Assembly: GCA_027186245.1 (NCBI GenBank)
Contig: CP114490.1
Coordinates: 77,001 to 141,000, forward strand
From: Coriaria nepalensis
Lineage: Eukaryota > Streptophyta > Magnoliopsida > Cucurbitales > Coriariaceae
Direction of reading: 5' to 3'
Length of the DNA stretch: 64,000 bases
Below the pieces are notes generated by a model, which saw only the letters and a program-made list of their open reading frames with translations, did not search any database and was not told the origin of the DNA. The position numbers were made by a program, and so were the translations under genes. Below, one piece after another: positions 26,131-37,362 of the stretch. How positions within the stretch are numbered: the first letter of the stretch is position 1; each line of letters opens with the position of its first letter.

Positions 26131-26944
26131 ACCAGACTATTGCACACACTATTGGTGGAAACTGTACCCTAATTATTACCCAAAAATTCTTATGATCGGT
26201 CGACCCATTAGTCAAAAGTCGACCGACCGTTAGTCGTAACCCATAGATGGTCGTGCCTCCTCAGGCGACCACTACAGTATGGAAACACCTAGAATACTCG
26301 AAGTTTTTGAAATGGTATTTCTATACCAGGAATCGATGCTAACAACGCAAGCGCTAAACCACTAAGAAGGAAACAACAATGAGGAACGACCAATTCTTGA
26401 CCATTTTGGCCGAAGATTCCCTTGTGTAAATAAAACACAAGTTTTCGGCCTTGTCGGCTGAAAATCCCTTAGGGATATCACCATTTTAGGCCAACACTAC
26501 TTCTCATATGTTTGGTGGCCAAAATTTATCATGAGGGTACTCGTTATTTCGGTTGATAGGATATTTTTCATCTAAAGTCATCTGAAATTATTATGAGAGT
26601 AATCAATGTTTCAATCGATTCATATGAAATTCGGTCGAAATATCACATAATCTTTGCATGATATGTTTAGGAAAGAAAACCTCATTAAAGGCAATATAAT
26701 GAGTTCTTTGGAGTTTCTTTAAACTTTTTGATAAATGGAAAGTTAGTAAATTTAATATTGTAATTGATTAGCTGATATTTATTTTTTTATTTTTTAAGGT
26801 GGTAAATAGCCTTATTCCGGATCAACCAAAATGATGAAAATTGCACAAAGTTATTGTTTTCGACCATATCTGCTGAAGTAAATTGTCGTAGTCATTAATT
26901 TTTCAAATTATTCTTGATCTCATGAGAAAGATTAAGGGGGCATT

Positions 26945-28591
26945 TGTTGACACTAAAATTTTCTAGACACGTGGGGAAACGTGATTGGTATAAAATTTGA
27001 AATAAATGTAAGTCAGTTAGTAATAATTAAGATAACTAATTAATATCAAATAATTAATGTGACCGGTCAAATTCCAATCGATCGAAAATCATTTAACCAT
27101 ATTAAACTCTAGCTAGAAGTTATTGTACTTCAATAAATATAAAGCGTCACAAGGATTGGTGATGTGGCATGAAAATCAACCATAGATCATTTGTACATAG
27201 ATCACTCAAAGTTTAATTTTAACTATCTGAGAATAAGACAAACCAAATCTCACACAAAGAATGATTGAAACTTATTTTTTTTCCACCACAAACTTAACTG
27301 AAATTGGTCACCAAAAGATGAATTTCGGCCAATATTATATAGTGACCGAAAAGTAATATTTTAAAGGTCAAAGTTGATTAAACATGTGGTAAAAATCGGC
27401 TAAATACATGTATGGTCCAAAAAGACATCATATTTTCTCAAAAAGTAGTGAAAATAACATTTTTAGCTCTTTTTTTTACCTATATAAGAGGTTGGCCGAA
27501 ATTGGAGAGTAAAAGGCAAAAGTTTTGGCCGAATAATAAGAAATCAAAGAGATATCGAACAAAAATTTTCCTTTAATGGAAATTTCTCACTTCCAAAAAG
27601 TTATTGGAAATCATCATATTCTCACTCACTTTGATAGGTGACTGAAAATGAAGGATATACGGGTAAGTTTGGCCAAAAAAAGGGAGAAGGAGAGAGAAAA
27701 TCAGTTTCAATTGACCTAGTTTCCATTTAGACTAGATTCAACTGGAACTGAAAAAGAAATGATTAGTTTGCCAAAATGCGCCTGGGGCCCCCAAAGTGAG
27801 AAAGTGGTCGAAAGTTTAGAGGGAATTGAGATTCCAGATTGGTTTATTTACAAGAGTACCATAAGTTATTTATCTATAAATAAAATGCTTTGTTAAAGGC
27901 AAAAAACATCATTTCGATTACCAACAATCACCGATGATCACCAAAAAATTAAGCAACACTCATAAATCATCTTTATACTCTTGCAAAATTTCTCTCAATG
28001 TTCTACACTACACTTATCTTTTTTTGATTCCTATGTAAATTATGTCTTTCTGTAAATATATTCTTCAGAATTAGTAATTAGAGCACCGAGTTCTTACTTG
28101 CGTGATAGTCTCAATCTATCGGTCATAGATTAGAAATATTTATCAATTCTTTATTTTTTTAACTTTTCAATTATCGCTTTTATATGAGTATAACTAATTT
28201 AAAGTTAATTTTTTTGCCATATATTAGATATGTTATTTTTAATTTCATCATTTTATTAAAGTGTTCTTTACTTATTTATTTATTTCTACCTTTCAACCTT
28301 CAATTATGCTTTCATTTATTATTATTTTGCTTTATAACTTTAGTTCAGTCAGCTCGTCAATAGATACATCAAAAAGAAAGTTGAATCTGGATTAATCTTA
28401 ATCATTACACTTACCTAGAAGTCGGATCAAATTTCGTTAATATGTATTTATTTTATTTTATTTTATATTGTGAAAGTCATTTTAATTTTTCGGCATGCGA
28501 GTAATGTCAAAGATTAAATCTGCTCGATCCCAAGTTTTAACCAACATTAATTTTTTGAATTTTTCGATGGCGGATATTCATGACGTCAACA
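26945..28591 (+). repeat. 3' LTR of the gag-only element
   Basis: 1647 bp, beginning TGTTGACAC and ending GTCAACA. It has the typical TG/CA ends, is preceded by a purine tract, and is followed by the CAAAC half of the target duplication. Confidence 0.8.
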
Positions 28592-28649
28592 CAAACAAAT
28601 CTCACTTCGCTTTTCGCTTTGAGGGAAAACAAAACAATTTTGAGAAAAC

Positions 28650-28760
28650 TAGAACTATGTTGAATCCGTCCTGAAACATAACCTAGAATTAAATCAACGT
28701 TATCTAAACGAACCCGTAACATACCATTTATTCATTAATTAAACTTTCAAGAATCAATTT
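28650..28760 (-). pseudogene. infA: Plastid-derived infA fragment
   Basis: Minus-strand translation shows [20 protein letters not shown], matching the core of plastid translation initiation factor IF-1, which binds the ribosomal A site. The N-terminal part is recognisable upstream as DNA similarity, with a small deletion, and similarity ends after about 24 residues. It is downstream of the rps8 fragment, the order found in the plastid rpl14-rps8-infA-rpl36 cluster. It is a transferred dead copy. Confidence 0.85.
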
Positions 28761-28857
28761 GAATTTCAAGTGAAACCCCTTGAACCTTTCTTTTTTTTTT
28801 TTTTATATAATTTTTATAAACGGGGAAGTTCCATATATAATTTGAATATGATAAAGA

Positions 28858-29240
28858 TTACCATATATAATAAAAAATTTCTCCGCCGATTCCTTTTAGT
28901 CGAGCCTCTCGCTCTGTCATTATACCTTGAGAAGTAGAAAAAAATTACAATCTCTATCCCGCCTAAAATTTTAGGAATTCGTTGATAATTAGAATAGATT
29001 CGTAGACCAGGTCGACTGACCCGTTTTAAATTTAAAAGGGTTTTATATGGTATTTTCCTATTCCTTCTATGCTGTAGGGTTAAAACCAAAAATTTTTTAT
29101 TGTTTTCCCGGTGTTTCCTCACGTTTTCAATAAAACCTTCTCGTAAATGTATTTTAACAATATTTTCGGTGATCCTAGTAGATAGTATTTGAACCATTCA
29201 TTTTCCATTCATGTCAGCATTGCGGATAGAGATCATCTAT
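28858..29240 (-). pseudogene. rps8: Plastid-derived rps8 pseudogene
   Basis: Minus-strand frames match plastid ribosomal protein S8 almost end to end. I-T-E-N-I-V-K-I and [12 protein letters not shown] are seen first, then [15 protein letters not shown] and I-L-G-G. A one-base shift in a T run (near 28935) moves the C-terminal part, ending I-L-Y-Y-I-W, to another frame with its stop at 28858-28860. An in-frame stop also lies near 29200, and the first ~15 codons are absent. Real S8 acts in the small subunit of plastid ribosomes. This copy is nuclear plastid DNA (NUPT). Confidence 0.9.
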
Positions 29241-29785
29241 CAATCAAGATGAAATATCAACTATCTGAACAGCAAATAACATAGAAACGTTGAGTGATGT
29301 TAAGGAATTCTAGAAATTTCGCATCTGGACAATTTGTTCAAGCATTTTCCATTATTTTAATTTGGAAATTTTTAAATTTAGGTTTGAGAGAGTAGAGAAG
29401 AAGAGAAAATAAAGAAAGAGAGAGGAAGATATTCCAAGGAGATAATAGAGCGGATGGGCAGTTTTAGTGATTAGAGATGGGATGAAGTTGGAGGTGGAGG
29501 ATGAAGATGAGTGAAGAAAAATAATAAAATAAAAATTTATGGAAAAAATAATAATAAAAATTTAGATGTTAGGGGGGTAAAATAAATTAAAAGAAAATTT
29601 AGATTATTATTAATAATAGTTTCTGACATGTCAAGCTTACTAAGCATGCCATGTCAGCAATCTAATAGTCAATGTAAAAAAGATTGATCAGAACTTATAT
29701 CTAGAAAGATTTCTTTCTAGTTATTATAACTTTGAGGATGTAAATCTAATTGGTAAAGAGTTTAAGAGGAAAGAAGTCTAATTTA
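29241..29785 (-). repeat. Right end of the inverted-repeat element, including right TIR
   Basis: About 29500-29785 is the inverted partner of 21742-22035 and ends AAGTCTAATTTAC. The part 29241-29500 carries purine-rich DNA (GAGAGAGGAAG) that mirrors the pyrimidine-rich tract at 22060-22105. No gene seen. Confidence 0.6.
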
Positions 29786-30781
29786 CTCTTTTAAAAGAAG
29801 GGAGTTAAGGAAGGGGAGGGTGAGGGATGAAAATAAAATTTTTTGAGAGAAACGAAAAAAAGAGAAGAGAATATTTTTTTTAATTATATTTATTTTGATT
29901 AAATAATAAAATTATAAATAAATTCTAATATTTATTTTTTTTTTTATAAAATCATCTAAAAAATATTTCTCTCTCTTTTTTTATTTAAAAAAAAAAAAAA
30001 AAAAAAAAAACTTTAAAATCCAGTTTCTCTCATTCCCTTCCTTCAGTAAAATTATCTTCCCCTACCTTTCTCCGAACAAATACTTAAAGTCTTGCTGGTT
30101 TGAAGATAAACCCTTTTCTTTGACAAAAACCCTTTCCCCCTCTCCTTTTCCGAAATAATCTTACTTTTTTATCTTTTAGTTTAAATCTTAATTTTGAAAA
30201 TAATAAATTACATCAAAACATTTATTTTATTTTTTTATTTTTTTAATTTTTTAATTTTTTCTCTCTCCTCCATTTTTATGATCGAAAATTGGAAATTACA
30301 TGTATGCTATGATATGCCGATGCCGATGCAATTGTTAAAAGACTTGAAACAAACGATTATTACAGTACCTGAAATTAGTGTATATATATATATATATGAA
30401 TGCCTTCTACGCGAACCCCTTTCTACAACCATTACTTGCCCTTTAACTTCAAGATATTGAATATTGATTACAAACATATACAGCCAATTCTTCTGAAAAC
30501 CCTAAACCCTATAAGTTAGTTCTTTACAAATTGACAGGACTTGGCCAAGATTTTGCTCATCCAGGGAACCAAAGAACAATCCAGAAAAGAACGGAAAAAA
30601 AGAAAAGAAAAGATCACTAGTGAACACCCGTGAGAAATTGTCCTCCACCCCAACAGCTCCCTCATGTCAGGTGCATGCAATCGATATAGTATAGAAAACA
30701 TCTTCCCCAGTTTCTCTATTTTGCCATCAGGACACAAGAAGAAGACATCTTTTGTTATGTAAAGCAACCCGAGTCAATTGC
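29786..30781. other. Intergenic, very AT-rich
   Basis: Contains A/T homopolymers (about 29985-30010), an (AT) repeat at about 30381-30397, and the presumed 3' untranslated region of MAP70 from about 30500 to 30781. No gene seen. Confidence 0.5.
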
Positions 30782-33700
30782 CTATCCATTCCGAGCATTC
30801 CTGGAAACCGAAACAAAGTCTGTTACATTAACACAACAGTCACAGATCTGATAAAAGAAGAGGGAAAAATAAAATAAAATTTTTTACCTTTGAGAAAGAG
30901 ACTGAGAACTGACTATAGCCCTCCTTGGAGCACTTGAGCGTCGAGTACTTTGTTCATGCTCCTTGTTCAAACGCATGGCAGACACTTCCTTTTCCATGGC
31001 AGCTACTTCTCTTCGCATTTTCTTAGCCTCAACTTCCATTGCTTTGTTCAAAGTATCAACTTTCTTTGCCAACATCTGCTTATTCCAAAGTATAAATACA
31101 TATCAAACCTAAGCATGGAAATTTGTTAGAAGTGCGAGCTGCAACATCAAAAGCTGGGATATAATATCAAACCTCAATTGCATCATCCTTATCTTTTAGG
31201 GTCATATCCTTCTCATTGCAAGCTTTCCTTAGAGATATGACTTCTTTTTGTAAAATATCATAGAGTGCTCCAGAAACACAATCTTCATCTTTGGTTTTTG
31301 GTTTTCCGACTGGAACACCATTTTCATTCTTATCATCTGTAGTAATTTCCGAAAATTGGACCTCATCAATGGCCGTGCTTGAATTATCTTTTCTCAAGGG
31401 ATCTCGAATCAGCCTATCTCTGTCCAGTGATCTACTACCACCATCAAAGGATCTAGAAGACATTCTTGCATTCTTTAACAATGCACTGGCACTATTTGCC
31501 CGGAGTGATCCAGTCTGTAAATTTGAATTTCTCCTTGATAAATAACCATTAGAAGATGCTCTAGAGAAATTCTCTGCTCCACCAAGAGATTGACGCCTTG
31601 AACTTCCATTGCTTGTGCTTCTTCCTTCCGATGAATGTTGAGAATTAGTAGAAGGTGTTTTGATCCTTTCCTCCATGACCTTGAATCGCAATTGGTACTT
31701 TTCCTATCAAAGACACGTGAGTTACAAAGGTGTTCGAGCAGGTAATAAATAACAAGGGCAGGCAGATAGTAGAAACAGTGGGATTTTCTCACTTTCATTT
31801 GTGCTTCTGCCTTTGCTGTGCGCTCAGCAACTGCAAGTTTATCTCTGAGCTGTTGCATTTCTCCCTACAGATGTATGCACAAACTCATTGAATCACATCA
31901 AATATTGGGAATCTTTTATTGGATAAATAATTCCTTGTGGCAGAATATAGATCCTAAAATGACGAGAATTCAAAAACTCGACATGCCTGAAAAAATCTTC
32001 TTTCTTCAAGCCACTGCTTTACAGGCATCACTTTGTCATTTCCATCTTTCCATTCATTGGCTACTACTGTGGCAACTCGGTTGGCATTAACCTTTGCCCG
32101 AGCTACCTCCCGTTCCAAAGTTTTCCTCTCCTCCTGTCCAAGCTTGGAAGTTAGACATACTTTCCTACATTTCTAGCACACCACCTCCATAAAATCCTGA
32201 TAACATTATAGTTATGTGAATTAAAAACCTCACATTCATCTCTTGTACTTTTCGTTGGTAATCACGCACAGCGTTAGCAGCTGCCCCACCAGCTAAGACA
32301 GCCTCTTCTAGTTCTCGGACTGTTTGCATCAGCTTTTCAACCTCGGAAACCTTTTGCCGATTCATCTTGTCCAGGATTTTGTTTTCTTCCTTAATATGTG
32401 AAAGACAGGTGAAGCACAACTTTGTACGTTACTAATAGGGATTCCTTATGATATGCCCACCATGAAGAATACAGCATTAAAAAGGGAACCTTTAAATGAT
32501 AAAAAAAAACCTGGCATATTTCAATCTGCTTTGTCAGCTCTTGGTTTTTGTTTTGCAGATCATCAACCAAAGATGCTTTTGTCAAAGCAATCTGAACAGT
32601 TCTTTCAACCTCAAGTAATGCAGCCTCCTTTGATTTAGTGAGCCGATCAAGCGCTCTGTTGTCATCTTGCAACTTTGCAACCTAAATAGTCACAAGATGA
32701 TTAATAAGTTCCAGGACAATTCTTCCTCAAGAGTGTGTAGTAACATATCCATGACAACTACCAGAGCGAGCCAAACAAGAAGCTAGTTTGCTAGTATTCA
32801 TAATATTAAAGTAAAAATTCCAGGGTATAGACAATGTGAAGTGAAGTGGAAGTTTCAAACATGCCTCTAGCCTGGCTAATTTAAGTTCCGCCTCAAGAGG
32901 AGCTATGATGGCTTCAATGGGAGGCATTTCATCATCTTTCTGTGCAGCATGGACTCTTCGAAGTGTGGCTTCTGCAGCAAATTGTGCAGCCGATGCAGCT
33001 TTTTTCTCATCATTTATCCTCTTGATCTCAAGATTCTATTAGTTAAGGATGCGAGTTAATTATTGGAATAAAATGGAGCACTAGGCTTGAAAAGCTCCAA
33101 TGATATAACAATAATAATAATGGCTCTAAATATTACCTTGCTTTCCATAAGAGCTTCTGTCGCTTTGAGCTTTTCATCAACCTTATTTAGCTCATCTGTC
33201 AGCTGGAATCATGAATCAAGGATAAAATATTACCAGCATTTTCTATTGGTATCATAGAGTTTGGAAAATGCCTCATTATACTCAAGAAGACCATCGAATG
33301 ACCAATCATGCATGGCAATGCATTGAGTGCAAAAAATGTTTTTGAAATATGATGAGTTTACGTGAACATTAATGAGTTCAACACAATTATATGATTTAGG
33401 CCACAGAAAAAATAGAATATCTGCAGTCCATCACAACAGCATCCTGCTACTTAAATCGAGTAGGAACAATCATTGCCCTCCCCATGCTTTGCCTTAGATT
33501 TACATCCGTTTTTTTCCTTCATTTCATGCAACAGGTAATTAATACCATACAGAATTCACTTTGGGCAATGATGAGCAAGAAAAACTTTTGGAGCTGATAA
33601 AAACATGGTACCTCTTCAACTGCCCTCTCTTTGAGACGTTCTGAGTTCCTCAAGGATTTAATTTCTGCAAGAGCATCTCCCAATTCTCTATCCTTATCTG

Positions 33701-35339
33701 CGCATAGGGTACAAGGCTTAAGAAACTACTCTATGATTCGAAAAAGACAGAAAATTAATTATTATCCTTATCCTTGCCTTAGAAGAAAGAAAGAAAATTT
33801 ACACTAAAGTAGTTTCTTTATTCTTAACAAGACAAAAAAAGAGAATTGAGAGTTACAAACACTAAAGATAGAGAGAAACAAGGATAAGTTTGTGACAGGA
33901 TTCTAAAATTTACATAAAAAAAGAGATAGATTTGTTAGGTAAAAAAGTAGCAACGTTATTATAAACAAGACAGAAAATTTAAATGCATCTCTTTCAATAA
34001 CACAGGCAAGAAATGAAAGCTAAACAAATGCATGAAAAAATATTAAGGGTACCTCCTGCCTGCTCACTTCACTCCTAAATTCATCCTCTTTACTATACTT
34101 CTATGATATCTATGAACTTATGATATGTTTGAAAGTTGTTTTGATTATGATATTAAGGTAAAATGACATTTTTTAGTCGTTATAATGTCGAATTTTTATC
34201 AAATATGATATTAATCGAAGGTAACTCCAAAATAAATTATTAAATAATATATATGCTTATCAATTATATACATCATGATACAATATGACAATAAAGTGGA
34301 ATTATAGAAAAAGAAAAAAAAAATGACAAAAAACCGAAAAACCGAACCGGTTTCGACCGAAACCGATCGGTCTGATACCGGTTCGGTTACAGTCGATTTT
34401 TTTGGCCAAATCGGTGAAAATATGGTTTGGTTTCAGTTCGGTTATACTGAAAACTGACAATTTGCTCATCCCTAGTTACATGGATGAGAATATACTCGTG
34501 AGAGGAAGAAAGAGAAGACTTAGATGAAGTACCCCCAAGACAGGGGGGGGAAAAAAAAAAGCCCGCTACTATGATAAAAACTGCATCCTCTCTGGTCAGC
34601 TACTCCTCAAGACAGTATAATTATAAATTAATTTATTATCAAAATAACCCAAAAGGGAAAACGTTTTTAAACCATCCCTTTTGTTTCCTTTGTGGAGAAA
34701 CCGTTGAGCTTAATATTACTGAATACAATTAGAACCTAACGAAGATTTAGGAAGTAATGTCCAATTAAAAGATCAGATGCATTAATCAATTACCAAGCCA
34801 ACCACCATGACAGCTAATACTTTCCAGTTGTGAAAAGTGGAAACATGGCCGCCATTTTCCAAATTAAGACAAAATTAGGGAAAAATAAATAAAAACAAAA
34901 GTTAGGGAAATTCTTTTAGCAGGAATTCGAGCTTGCTTTCAGAAACAGGTATAGAACTTCATTCAATTTCATAGTGTGCATTCCAGATTAATACAGCCAT
35001 AAACATTTCAAAGAAGCAAAGCATATCGTTTGAAATAATAAATATAATAATCCTCGAGGACCAGAAAATTATGGAGTAAAAAAGAAGAAAGAATATTTAA
35101 AAAAATAAAAATAAAATGGAAATAGTACCTCGAACTTCGTTCTCGAGACGATTGAGCTCGACGCGAACTGGATCGGAGCCGTGCAGGAGAGTGATAATGT
35201 CATCGACGTCGGAGCCCGGTCGAGATACCGCCGCAGCCGAGTTGATCTTCTTGCGAACCCGAAATGACGCGGAGGAGCTAAGAAACGGCTTAGAAGCGGA
35301 CTCGGCTTCGCCGTTGCTGTGAATGTGGTTACTGGCCAT
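30782..35339 (-). CDS. MAP70: Microtubule-associated protein 70 (MAP70)
   Basis: Plant-specific coiled-coil protein that binds cortical microtubules and takes part in cell-wall patterning. Eleven exons give 605 residues: 35129-35339, 33612-33697, 33137-33202, 32865-33035, 32511-32681, 32234-32389, 31987-32133, 31793-31864, 31173-31703, 30888-31075, 30782-30800. The family's conserved blocks are present in order: V-E-L-N-R-L-E-N-E-V-R, K-L-Q-D-D-N-R-A-L-D-R-L-T-K-S-K-E, N-A-N-R-V-A-T-V-V-A-N-E-W-K-D, and V-K-Q-W-L-E-E-R-R-F. Residues about 58-350 are predicted coiled coil; a Ser-rich basic linker and a short C-terminal coiled coil follow. The length fits the family (about 600). Two introns (32682-32864 and 31865-31986) start with GC. 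Their reading frames agree with family sequence only if GC donors are used. Intron 1 is 1.4 kb. Confidence 0.94.
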
Positions 35340-37019
35340 CGGAGAGAGCTAGTGAGCTCGAGCTCATACAAATCTCTCCTGAGCCCTAAAATCAACCTCA
35401 AGAGAGAACGAGAGAGAGAGAGTTCCGGACAAAGAAACAGAGAGGTCTAGGAGTAGGGAGTCTATAAATGTGTCGGAGGTTTAACTGAGGAAAGCGGGAT
35501 TAGAAGGGGGTTTAGGCGGGGATTGAAATAAGATTATTTTTTTTAGTTTTTAAGCTGCCTGGACGGTGAAGAACGAGATATGTTAAGGTGCGGGCATGTG
35601 TATGATTGATGATGTGCGACTGGTTTTTTTCTTTTTTTTTTTTTTTTTTTTCTTTTCTTTTTCAGAAATTTAGTAATTTCTTTCACGTATTTTTTATAAT
35701 GAATTATAAATTCAATAAAGATGATTAAACTTATAATATTATTAAATAAATTTATAATATAATTTTAAATATTATACAAAAAAAAAAAAAAAAATTGAAT
35801 TCAATAAATCCATGCCTGCTTCACCAACTCTTGGGTCGACTGTTTCTATTTTCGGAGTTTTAGCTTTGGGTATATGATTATGATTAAACCATAAATATAT
35901 TAGTGCTTAAAAGTTATTATTTATTATTTACCTTAATTAAACATTAATAAAAAATGCCTAAGAAGGGTAGTTGCGGTTTTACCTGCTCTAGTGGAGCCCA
36001 CATCATAACACTGACTTAGTCTTTTTTAGTTTTTTCCCCCTCCCCCAAAATTAGAAAAACAAGAGACTGAAATCCAACGGCTACAATTTGAAAGGGTGGG
36101 GGTCCACCAGTATGGCACCTACTGCACTTTACTTTGACGTTGCTGCGAAGACATAAAAGGAAGGTGAGTTGTGGAAGATTTGTTGTTATGATGAGAGAGA
36201 TGCCAAGTGTGGAGATCAGGGATAGGAAGTAGACAGTATGTATGATAAGTAAACATGTGGTGGCAGAGCAGGAGAACGTAGGGCATTGGATGATGGGATG
36301 TTTGGGGAGAAAGCAAATACTAAAGAGAGAGAGATCGGGGGAGATGTCGTAAAGAGGAAGTGGGGACAAGAGCACATGGTAATGGTAATGTTAGTGGTAG
36401 TGAGAAGAAGTAGAAGCCACGTATCACAATTACATATCCAATCCTCATATGCGATGGAATGCGTTACACTATAACTATAACTAAACTCATCGTCTTTTCT
36501 TTATCTCACGGGGTGGTCTTTTTTAGTATAGACTGCAATGAATAATCAATCCATCCATGTTATCTTCCACTTTTCTCCGTCCCCACGTGCTAAAGCCACC
36601 ATGATCTCAACATTCGGCAAACACAACACTGTTCCCTGTTGGTGTTGGGTAATCAGCATTCCAATAATTCAATCAAAATCTAGCTTGTCAAGCGCAATTT
36701 ACTAAAAAACTCAGTTTAATGCAATGACATATACAGAATGTTGCCGTCTTCACTGTCACGGCTTTCCCATACAAATCCTGATTTCATAGATCCCAACCTC
36801 AAAAACCATTGCCCAGTTCCTTTAGTCCTACTTGTAAGTTGGAATAATCATAGATACATGCAAAGACTTGTTATTTCTTTCTTTCTATCCTCTTTTAATG
36901 GTTCCTAATAAGGAAAAAGGAAGGACGCATCACAAAATGACAAAACCCCAACAAAAAGTTTAATAACCTTGAGGTCCAGCAGCATTTGCAGATCCTTTTT
37001 ATGCTTGATTAAGAACCAA
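35340..37019. other. Intergenic between MAP70 and a small gene
   Basis: Upstream of MAP70 the leader includes a GAGAGAGAG tract (35405-35421). Further right are T and A homopolymers (35631-35651, 35781-35794) and a purine-rich block at 36140-36420. Short frames here lack any recognisable domain, and I see no gene. Confidence 0.5.
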
Positions 37020-37362
37020 GGTTTGCTAAAAGCATCTTCACGTTCTCTGCGATGTGCTTCTCCCTGCAGCACAAGTAATATTAAAGGTGAAAAGGATTAT
37101 TCAGATGGACGCCCAAATTTACATCTAAAACAATCAGATACAAAAAGACTATACTCTTTGTTTTATGATAAATAATCCAATGTCAAAAATTTCCTCCGGT
37201 CTCATACGCTTGAGATGTTCCCAAGCTAAATAAACATAACAGATACAAACATACCCTTCTTTCCCAGTATGGAAGAAAGCACACAAAATCATAAACTGGG
37301 GTAATAGTAGACACCAGCACAACGACCAATAGTGCAGCCATAGGCCTTGTTCTGTTCGGCAT
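37020..37362 (-). CDS. Probable small single-pass membrane protein
   Basis: Exon 1 (37255-37362) encodes 36 residues: a basic start, a hydrophobic helix (A-A-L-L-V-V-V-L-V), then T-I-T-P-V-Y-D-F-V-C-F-L-P-Y-W-E-R-R. I recall a conserved family of short plant proteins with this P-V-Y-D-F-V-C-F-x-P-Y-W-E-R-R pattern, of unknown function. A clean GT donor follows, and an acceptor at 37074 joins a second exon starting G-E-A-H-R-R-E-R-E, a typical charged tail. The 3' end is uncertain: the frame stays open past 36965 and could stop near 36910 or splice again. The left boundary is therefore approximate. It is upstream-adjacent to the 3' end of TGA on the same strand but clearly separate. Confidence 0.5.

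Larger units (their letters stand above)
22510..28591 (+). mobile_element. Gag-only, non-autonomous Ty3/gypsy-type LTR element
   Basis: Two related long repeats of about 1.6 kb (22510-24080 and 26945-28591) enclose 2.9 kb. The outer flanks CGAAC (22505-22509) and CAAAC (28592-28596) are a 5 bp target duplication with one CpG-type change. A TGGCACGCTCAGTAGGAC segment at 24084-24101 resembles a primer-binding site, and AAGATTAAGGGGG (about 26928-26940) a polypurine tract. The interior has Gag-like frames: 25110-25370 with R-L-R-L-F-x-N-x-L and T-W-H-E-M-E-Q-x-F; 25604-25873 with F-D-L-L-K-A-N-K-I and the I-P-P-D-H-K-L-P motif followed by a Cys/His-like segment. No protease, reverse transcriptase or integrase frame was found. 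It would have needed another element's enzymes, and stops now break even the gag. Confidence 0.8.

Noticed and set aside
31698..31703. Alternative MAP70 acceptor at 31698-31699, giving exon start TAC
   Set aside because: It would drop the conserved E-K before Y-Q-L-R-F; the acceptor at 31704-31705 keeps it.
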